Shown: positions 56,841 through 64,000 of the stretch, piece after piece | Numbering within the stretch: the stretch's first letter is position 1 | How the letters are laid out: each line of letters opens with the position of its first letter | From: Artemia franciscana | Taxonomy: Eukaryota; Arthropoda; Branchiopoda; Anostraca; Artemiidae | DNA length: 64,000 bases | Reading direction: 5' to 3' | Assembly (NCBI RefSeq): GCF_032884065.1 | Contig: NC_088868.1 | Location: 8,194,963-8,258,962, forward strand | Notes under the pieces: generated by a model | Databases searched by the model: none | The model's input: the letters and a program-made list of their open reading frames with translations, nothing else | Told to the model about the DNA's origin: nothing | Translations under genes and position numbers: made by a program

Positions 56841-57675
56841 CTTCAAGCTCCAAAGGTAAGTATTGTAAGTTATGCGAGTTATTTAGTATCGGTTTGATAC
56901 TTTGTTTACTTAAATACTATGATTTACTGATTGACACGGCACCTTTTATTCAGAGGCAAGGGCTGTAAGTTGTACAAGTAACTTGTTTTAAAATTGATAC
57001 TGTTTGAAAATTTAATGTTTACAGGAGTTTGGTTTTGAAATGGGGAATGTTCAAGACTTGAAATTGAAGAATTGACTTGAAGACTTGAGTTGAAGACTTT
57101 GACAATAAAAAACGAACAAAGATTAATAAAAAAAAATTGGAAAATAAATACCAATCATAAAAAAATAAACATACAACAGCTATTTATATCAATGAATAAA
57201 CGAGTAAAACTTAAACTGAATATGCAAATCAAGCTAAAAGCTGAAATCAGTTTTAGGAACAAAACAAAACATGAACTGGAAAGAAATTATAATGAACATA
57301 GGTTTCATATATCCGTCTTTTCGACCTAACAACTTAATTTGGGTATTCTTTTCTTATTGGCAGTTTAGAAACTGAGAAACATCTTTTTCTTATAATGACA
57401 TTTTATAAAGCTGTATTTGTAACAGACTTATGTGAACAGTAATTATATTAATTACTAAGTTATTAGTACTTAACATACATCTTGTTAGCTCGTGCAGATT
57501 AAAAACTATAGATTTTAGTTTTGTAGATTCAACTCTCGCATTACTATTCCTTAACCATAGATTTTACCTCTCAAGTAAGATGCCCCATAATGACTAAAAG
57601 AGGTAACAAGCCGATATCAAATTTTCTTAGCCATATTTCAGTTCGGAAGAAAGCAAATAATACTTCTGAGCTTAC
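56841..57675. other. Gene C intron, proximal part
   Basis: AT-rich intron. The Lys/Asn-rich plus frame at 57090-57329 is low-complexity. The sequence at 57550-57675 resembles 47850-47984 next to gene B exon 2 ('caaattttct..gccatatttcag..c..aagaaagcaaataa'), so the duplication extends into this intron. Confidence 0.5.
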
Positions 57676-57837
57676 CTTTACCATTGGTAACATGTGACTC
57701 CATTTTAAGGTTTAAATCCAGTTCGAGCTCTTGAGGTATGGTACGGAAGACATCCAGGAAATTATCTTCGCGTTTGGGAAATAGAATAGAGCGTTCAAGT
57801 GAATCTTCAGTATTACTTGAATATGTTTCTTCAGCTT
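57676..57837 (-). CDS. Zinc-finger gene C, exon 2 (acidic region)
   Basis: Minus strand: acceptor 'aaatttgtgtag', donor AAAG|GTAAGC, 162 bp, phase 1 in and out. It encodes 'EAEETYSSNTEDSLERSILF', 'PKREDNFLDVFRTIPQELEL', 'DLNLKMESHVTNGK'. About two thirds of positions match gene B exon 2. Both are class 1-1 exons, so swapping or skipping would keep the frame. Next exon: 54464-53782. Confidence 0.78.
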
Positions 57838-58561
57838 CTACACAAATTTAAATTAAATCTCATTTTAAAACTCCAAGGAAAAACATTCCTAATGTATTCA
57901 AAAAATATGACAATGATTTTAAAATGGCACGTAAGACATAAGAAGAAGAGCTTGAGAAAATACATCTGGAAGGAATGGTCCTTCAATTTGAGTTAAAACA
58001 CTAACAGTTGTTCGATTTACATTTCAAATATGACAGATAAGTGGTGACCTATTCTAGCTTATACATTTGCTTTATTAGGTGTACTTACTAGCAGACTTTC
58101 TTTACTATACACCTATGTAGTATGTTCCTGTTTTTTATTTATTCCCCATTTCTAAATGCGAGCCTTCTGAAACGTTCTTCCATATACGCCTGAAATACAT
58201 CGCAATTTAAATAACTTAATATAACATAGCTGATCAAAACGGCATTGACAAACTTGATACACATAGATGTTTTCAGGTTTTAAATGTGATATAAAAAGGA
58301 TAAAATACAATGTATCTTCTAGTGGCAACGATTCCTACTGCAACATTTTATTGGATGTTTTCTTATATTTTCAAAATAACTGATCCTGGTGACTATACAG
58401 GATTTTAATGAACTTTTATATACTTCAGCAGTTTTAGGCTTTCTCGTACTGTTTAATGACCCCAATCAGCACACATATAGATACGCGCAAACACAATCAA
58501 ACAAATTCCATCAGACTAATCTGAAAAAAAAAGTAGAGAACAAACTGTGTTCTATATATGC
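57838..58561. repeat. Duplicated upstream flank, C copy
   Basis: Counterpart of 48150-48800. Matches include 'aatttaa/ttaaa.tc.cattttaaaactc', 'gagaaaatacatctggaaggaatgg', 'tttcaaatatgacagataagtggtgacctattctag'. The plus frames here are not conserved with the B copy, supporting non-coding status. Confidence 0.75.
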
Positions 58562-58900
58562 TTTTATTTTCACCTACACATCGCACGAAAGGAGTTGTCG
58601 TAAAAAATTTTGAGGAGGCTCATTATATTCCAATTTTATGGTCCTTTTATTTTCACCAAGCCACTCCGTATGAAAGGAGTTGCCGTAAAAACTTTTGAGG
58701 AAGCTCATTATATAACAATTTTATGGTCCTTTTATTTTCACTAAGCCCCTCTGTATGAAAGGAGTTACAGTAAAAACTTTTGAGGAGGCTCTTTATGTCA
58801 CAATTTTACGGTCCTTATATTTTCACCAAGCCACTCCGTGTGAAAGGAGTTGCCGTAAAAACATTGGAAGAGGCTCATTCAAGTAAAATCAAATTTTATG
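58562..58900 (+). repeat. Tandem array, about 85-bp period, 4 units
   Basis: Units start at 58562, 58645, 58730 and 58815. Core: 'ttttattttcaccaagccactccgtatgaaaggagttgccgtaaaaacttttgaggaggctcatta'. The paralogous region near gene B has one unit, so the array expanded after the duplication. Confidence 0.9.
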
Positions 58901-58979
58901 ACTTTCTATAAGACACAAAAGTAATTATAGAACAGCCCTCTCCCCCTCAAGATATTCTTGTAAATTGTAAAATTGGTCA

Positions 58980-59115
58980 CGGTATAATTAGGAATTTTAT
59001 GTATTTTACCGTAGTCCTACGGATCCCAGATAAATTGGTATCATACCTTTTTTACGTAATTTAAGTATTTTACGTATTTTACCGGTATTTTACTCGTATT
59101 TTACAAATTTTACTG
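58980..59115 (+). repeat. Degenerate (TATTTTACCG)n-like minisatellite
   Basis: Repeated 'tattttacc', 'tattttacgtattttaccggtattttactcgtattttac' words of about 10 bp. Confidence 0.7.
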
Positions 59116-59373
59116 ACATATTTTATGGTACCTTGTAGTTTTGTCTGCACAAAACCACCCAGAAGCTAGAAGAAGCAGGATTGGATGCGATATTGCTATT
59201 TTAGTTTTTACTGGATACACTGCAGAGCAAAAGAAAGCAATACAATTGTTAAATGTCCTGATTAATTTCGTTGTGAGGTGTCTGTGATTGATGATAAATT
59301 GGTATTTGACTAGCGTGTCTCTTGCAATATATCAGCTTAATTAAAAATACTGATTCTGTTTTCATGAACAGTT

Positions 59374-60905
59374 ATTGATGTTTGTATCTGTCTTTATTTA
59401 TATCAACTTGATTATGCATGATTTTTTTATTTTTTTTATTGAATTTCAAATTAATTTTGCTTCATCAAACATAACATTATGGTGCAGAAAGTGAAACAGA
59501 CGTTTAATAACTGCTGAATCGAAAATTTTAGCCAGCTTTAGCCAGCTAAAATTTTTAGCCAAAATTTTAGCCAACTTTATTTAAACTATTACAAACTGAG
59601 TCTAATTGATGTTTGTATCTGTCTTTATTTATATCAACTTGATTATGCATGATTTTTTTTTATTTTTTTTATTGAATTTCAAATTAATTTTGCTTCATCA
59701 AACATAACATTATGGTGCAGAAAGTGAAACAGACGTTTAATAACTGCTGAATCGAAAATTTTAGCCAGCTTTAGCCAGCTAAAATTTTTAGCCAAAATTT
59801 TAGCCAACTTTATTTAAACTATTACAAACTGAGTCTAATTGATGTTTGTATCTGTTTTTATTTATATCAACTTGATTATGCATGATTTTTTTTTTTTTTA
59901 TTGAATTTCAAATTAATTTTGCTTCATCAAACATAACATTATGGTGCAGAAAGTGAAACAGACGTTTAATAACTGCTGAATCGAAAATTTTAGCCAGCTT
60001 TAGCCAGCTAAAATTTTTAGCCAAAATTTTAGCCAACTTTATTTAAACTATTACAAACTGAGTCTAATTGATGTTTGTATCTGTCTTTATTTATATCAAC
60101 TTGATTATGCATGATTTTTTTTTTTTTTTTTTATTGAATTCCAAATTAATTTTGCTTCATCAAACATAACATTATGGTGCAGAAAGTGAAACAGACGTTT
60201 AATAACTGCTGAATCGAAAATTTTAGCCAGCTTTAGCCAGCTAAAATTTTTCGCCAAAATTTTATCCAACTTTATTTAAACTATTACAAACTGAGTCTAA
60301 TTGATGTTTGTATCTGTTTTTATTTATATCAACTTGATTATGCATGATTTTTTTATTTTTTTTATTGAATTTCAAATTAATTTTGCTTCATCAAACATAA
60401 CATTATGGTGCAGAAAGTGAAACAGACGTTTAATAACTGCTGAATCGAAAATTTTAGCCAGCTTTAGCCAGCTAAAATTTTTAGCCAAAATTTTAGCCAA
60501 CTTTATTTAAACTATTACAAACTGAGTCTAATTGATGTTTGTATCTGTTTTTATTTATATCAACTTGATTATGCATGATTTTTTTTTTTTTTTATTATTG
60601 AATTCCAAATTAATTTTGCTTCATCAAACACAACATTATGGTGCAGAAAGTGAAACAGACGTTTAATAACTGCTGAATCGAAAATTTTAGCCAGCTAAAA
60701 TTTTTAGCCAAAATTTTAGCCAACTTTATTTAAACTATTACAAACTGAGTCTAATTGATGTTTGTATCTGTCTTTATTTATATCAACTTGATTATGCATG
60801 ATTTTTTTTTATTGAATCTCAAATTAATTTTGCTTCATCAAACATAACATTATGGTGCAGAAAGTGAAACAGACGTTTAACAACTGCTGAATCGAAAATT
60901 TCTGT
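59374..60905 (+). repeat. Satellite-like array, about 231-bp period, 7 units
   Basis: Units begin 'attgatgtttgtatctgt(c/t)tttatttatatcaacttg' at 59374, 59605, 59838, 60067, 60300, 60531 and 60754; spacing 223-233 bp. Each carries a variable T-run, 'cttcatcaaacataacattatggtgcagaaagtgaaacagacg', then a nested inverted repeat around 'aattttagccagctttagccagctaaaatt'. Units are nearly identical apart from T-run length and one 'tttagccagc' deletion in unit 6. The last unit stops at 'gaatcgaaaattt'. No coding. Confidence 0.95.
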
Positions 60906-62559
60906 TTTTTTTTAATTGTACTTTAAATAACAATATATTGCAATTTCGAGCAGTTAAGAGTTTCTTTTCTAAATTCTGTTATTTAGTGCCCCAACATCAT
61001 ATATTCTATTTACACAACTTTAAATATTTTTTCTGAATTACATCTTTGCCTGAATTTACTAAAGATCTTAAATTTATTATGGGTTTGAACGCAACTCTAA
61101 CATTTTGCTTTTGATTCTTTTGTTAATTTTTTAATAAAACTGAGGCAAAATGGTAAAGATACATAATTTATTATTATTCTAATAAATTTGTTGATATTTA
61201 TCAGAATCCTCAGAGTTGATCCAGTAAATATACTGGAACAAAATAAAATAGGACAAAATGGGGTCTTATATGGACAAAAACAAAATTTTAAAAGAAAAAC
61301 TAAATATTTTGGTTAATCCACAGCTAGCCAAGCCAGCATTCACAGATCAGGGGGAGATAAATAGACGACACCAATTAAATAAATGCAGACGGAGGGACAA
61401 GGTTTTTTTTCAATTCTTTTCATAAGGGTAAAGATAAAAGGTCTTTCAGGTAAAAAGTATTTAAAAAAGGTATTTTTCAAATTGCAGGGGAAATTTTTAC
61501 TTAAAAAAATTAATTAAGAAAGTAAAGATATTTTTCCAAAATGTCCCCCATTTGTGCCCTGTAATGAACTTGATCAAGAAACAAGTTAATCATATTGATA
61601 AAACGGTGTTTAAAGCCTAAAAAGCTTCTAAGACCGACAATTCTAAAATTAAAAAGCACTTGGTCTTTTGAAGCAGCTAATTATATTTTAGTTACTTTAT
61701 TTGCTGATTTAGTTATTTTTGCTGATATAGTGTTTTTTCGAAGAATCTAGTAATTTTTTACCTGGTGGAAACCCTGCTCTTTTATCGGACATAGCGTATC
61801 AGAACAATAAAGTGTATTAAAAAGTACTGATAATTATAGTTTTATAAGGCAGAAATATTGCCAGGAATAAAATTGTGCATGCGATAAAAGATAATCGAAA
61901 GCCTTATTTTTATAAAGTTAAGACCCTAAGCAAAAATTTTATTTTCCTTTAACAGCTATAATATAAAATGTCGGTAAAGAAAAATTTGGGTTAAGATCTA
62001 GATGAGGGGCTATTGAGAAGGAAACATGTTAAGAAAACAATTCTTAATTAATATACAGAATATGCTATATATAATTAATAATGTATAATAATATAATTAA
62101 TAATTAATATAATAATGTGCAGAATACTTGCAGCTAACATATTTTGAATGCAGCTTTCCTATACCCTCATCCCCCTAATATGCAAATATATAACCCAAAG
62201 TATATATTCCCAATGCATTCTGCGAATGTGTGGGCATAATGAATCTCTTTTGTTTCAACCCGTTATTAAACACATTTTTGTTTCAGCAGGTTGAGATCCC
62301 CCATCTCCTGAAAGATAGGAGTCATCCTCAGTTCAGTTAAAATTATTAAACACAAACTGGCCGTTATCAACCCGTTATTAAACCGTTACATAAATAAACC
62401 GTTTATTAAACCGTTACATAAATTGAATCAACTCTGACGGAACAAAAACCAGAAAAATAATAGCCATATTTTGAAGGTTTTTTTTTTAACAAAATAGTTA
62501 TCCGCAAAGTTAAACCACTACCGTATTACCCTAGGCACAAGAATAGCAAAGGGAAAAAC
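60906..62559. other. Region between arrays
   Basis: Apart from the candidate exon at 61762-61792, no gene is seen. 'taattaatataat' words at 62040-62110 are low-complexity. 'acccgttattaaac(c)gttacataaat' is repeated at 62363-62420. Confidence 0.4.
61762..61792 (-). CDS. Candidate first coding exon of gene C
   Basis: Minus strand: ATG with an in-frame TGA nine bases before it, ten codons (MSDKRAGFPP) plus one base, then donor CCAG|GTAAAA. It leaves phase 1, as exon 2 requires, and has the size and form of gene A exon 1. The donor is weak and a match this short can arise by chance; no transcript evidence. Confidence 0.3.
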
Positions 62560-64000
62560 TAAACTGTTAATTAAATTGATGGAACCCTAAATAGCAACGA
62601 AGACCACACTGCCTTTCCATCACAAACGAAGAAACACACTTAGAAACAAAAGGAAAGTTTTTCTCAAGATGGTGGAATTCAATTCAGTGAGTATTTCGGC
62701 CCTATGTCCAAGGTACACCCTCAGCTCAATACAAGCGAAAATAAAATAAAAAATTTGCATTAAATTGCAACTTTAAAACTAAATTTTTTTGAAATAAATA
62801 TAAAAAAAAACTAAAATCATCACTTCAACGAAATTCAACCAGGACTCTTTTTTGCGATTCTTTTCAGGTATTTAAATGTAATTTATATCTTAAAGACTTA
62901 GGAATAAGGTTTTCATTTCTGCAGGATTCCAAAAGTTTAGTTCATTGATAATATCAACATGTTTTTGTTTTTTTTTATTAAAACTAACAAAATAAAAGAT
63001 ATCATAGGTCAAGGTTCCCCATAAGCTAGAAGTAAATAGCGACAAAGATCACACTACCTTTCCATCACAAAAAAGAAATATACTTAGAAACAATAGGAAA
63101 TATTTTCTCAAGACAACGGAATTCAATTCAGTGAATATTTCGGCCCTGTGTCCAAGGGTTTGCTTGGACACAGGATGATGCCACAGGTTGTGTTGAGCTG
63201 TGTCAAGCTCAACACAAACAAAAATATAAAAAAGAAACTTGCATTAAAATTCAAAATACAAAATTAAAATTTTTTTAGAAACTTTTAAAACAGCCTTAGC
63301 ATCATCACTTCAGCGAGGCTCAACCAGGAATCTTTTTTTTTTGTGAATCTAATTTGTATCTTAAAGACTTAGGAATAAGGTTTCCATTTCTGCAGGATTC
63401 CAAGAATCTTTGTTGAGTGATAATATTAGCATGTTTTTTACCTAAATTAACAAAATAAAAGATATCCCATAGGTTAACTGCTCCCCATTAGCTAGATGTA
63501 CATAGCAACGAAGGCCACAGTGCTTTTCCATCGCAAACAAAGAAAGACACTTCGAAAAAATGGGGAAAATTTTCACAAGACAGAGATATTCAAATCAGTG
63601 AATACTTTGGCGCTATGTCCAAGGACCGTCCTCAGCTCAACACAAGCAAAAAAATTATATAAACACTAGAATGCGAACTTTAAAACAATTTTTTTTAACT
63701 TTTAAAACAGCCCTAGCATCATCACTTCGGCGAAGTTCAACCAGAACTCTTTTTATGCGATCCTTTCCACGTATTTAAATGTAATTTATATTTTAATGAC
63801 TAAGGAATAAGGTTTTAATTTCAGCACGATTCCAAGCATTTTTGTTGATTGATAATATTAGCATGTTTTTTACCTAAACTAACAAAATAAAAGATGTCAT
63901 AGGTCAACTGCTCCCCAAAAGCTAGACGTAAATCGAAACGAAGACCAAACTGGCTTTCCATCACAAACAAGGAAACACTTAGAAACAATAGGGAAAATTT
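62560..64000. repeat. Tandem array, about 450-bp period, running off the window
   Basis: The anchor 'acact(g/a)cctttccatcacaaa' is at about 62607, 63052, 63517 and 63948 (spacing 431-466 bp). Each unit contains 'gaattcaattcagtgaatatttcggccctatgtccaagg', 'cctcagctcaacacaagc', 'atcatcacttc.gcgaa.ttcaaccagga' and 'cttaggaataaggttt.catttctgcaggattcca'. Units are diverged by many substitutions and small indels. The array is not closed at 64000. Confidence 0.93.

Noticed and set aside
59374-60905. CRISPR-like array
   Set aside because: The units are head-to-tail copies of one whole 231-bp sequence without unique spacers, in a eukaryotic context.

Overview
This is eukaryotic, intron-bearing, AT-rich DNA from an invertebrate, most likely an arthropod. 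The evidence is spliced C2H2 zinc-finger genes with introns of 3 to 8 kb, invertebrate-type RTE and other non-LTR retrotransposons, a Penelope-like element, hAT elements, a Helitron-like element, foldback elements, a tRNA-derived SINE and long (AT)n tracts. From memory, several of these repeat families resemble those of the brine shrimp Artemia; that is a guess that a database search would settle. No rRNA gene, free-standing tRNA gene, CRISPR array or bacterial-type operon was seen.

Host genes. I can assemble three C2H2 zinc-finger genes from exons whose splice phases agree. Gene A (+) has exons at 20044-20089, 27670-27837 and 35020-35702. All junctions are phase 1, giving 298 residues with six intact fingers. 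Gene B (-) has an acidic exon at 47985-48149 and a finger exon at 40146-40900. Its finger array has a homopolymer frameshift and then runs straight into a 5'-truncated LINE. Gene C (-) has a closely related acidic exon at 57676-57837 and a finger exon at 53782-54464, with a decayed former finger tail at 53193-53781 and a possible first exon at 61762-61792. B and C are paralogues: exon 2 and about 0.7 kb of upstream flank are visibly duplicated.

Layout. 1-6.6 kb: interspersed repeat family R-A, small hairpins and a MITE-like element. 6.6-7.16 kb: a solo 3' end of a Penelope-like element between (AT)n tracts. 8.4-11 kb: decayed RTE LINE. 11.7-19.2 kb: a three-level nest. An RTE LINE is split by a 563-bp TIR element (7-bp target duplication) and by a 5.9-kb hAT element (8-bp target duplication). 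The hAT carries its own decayed transposase plus a two-ORF LINE. 20-35.7 kb: gene A, with introns holding a decayed conserved repeat protein, a Penelope-like element with an open RT frame, a SINE, tandem repeats, two foldback elements, a second hAT remnant and a 422-bp Helitron-like element. 37.6-44.5 kb: LINE fragments around the gene B finger exon. 46.2-46.6 kb: degenerate minisatellite. 47.2-47.8 kb: third foldback element. 49-50.2 kb: LINE RT fragment. 53-58 kb: gene C. 58.5-64 kb: three tandem arrays (about 85, 231 and 450 bp periods).

The genes do not form a pathway. The theme is a small zinc-finger cluster (presumed nuclear DNA-binding regulators) in a region heavily reworked by transposons. 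The strongest results are the nested insertions with exact target duplications and restored reading frames, the spliced zinc-finger gene models, and the repeated association of a Penelope-like element with (TA)n tracts.
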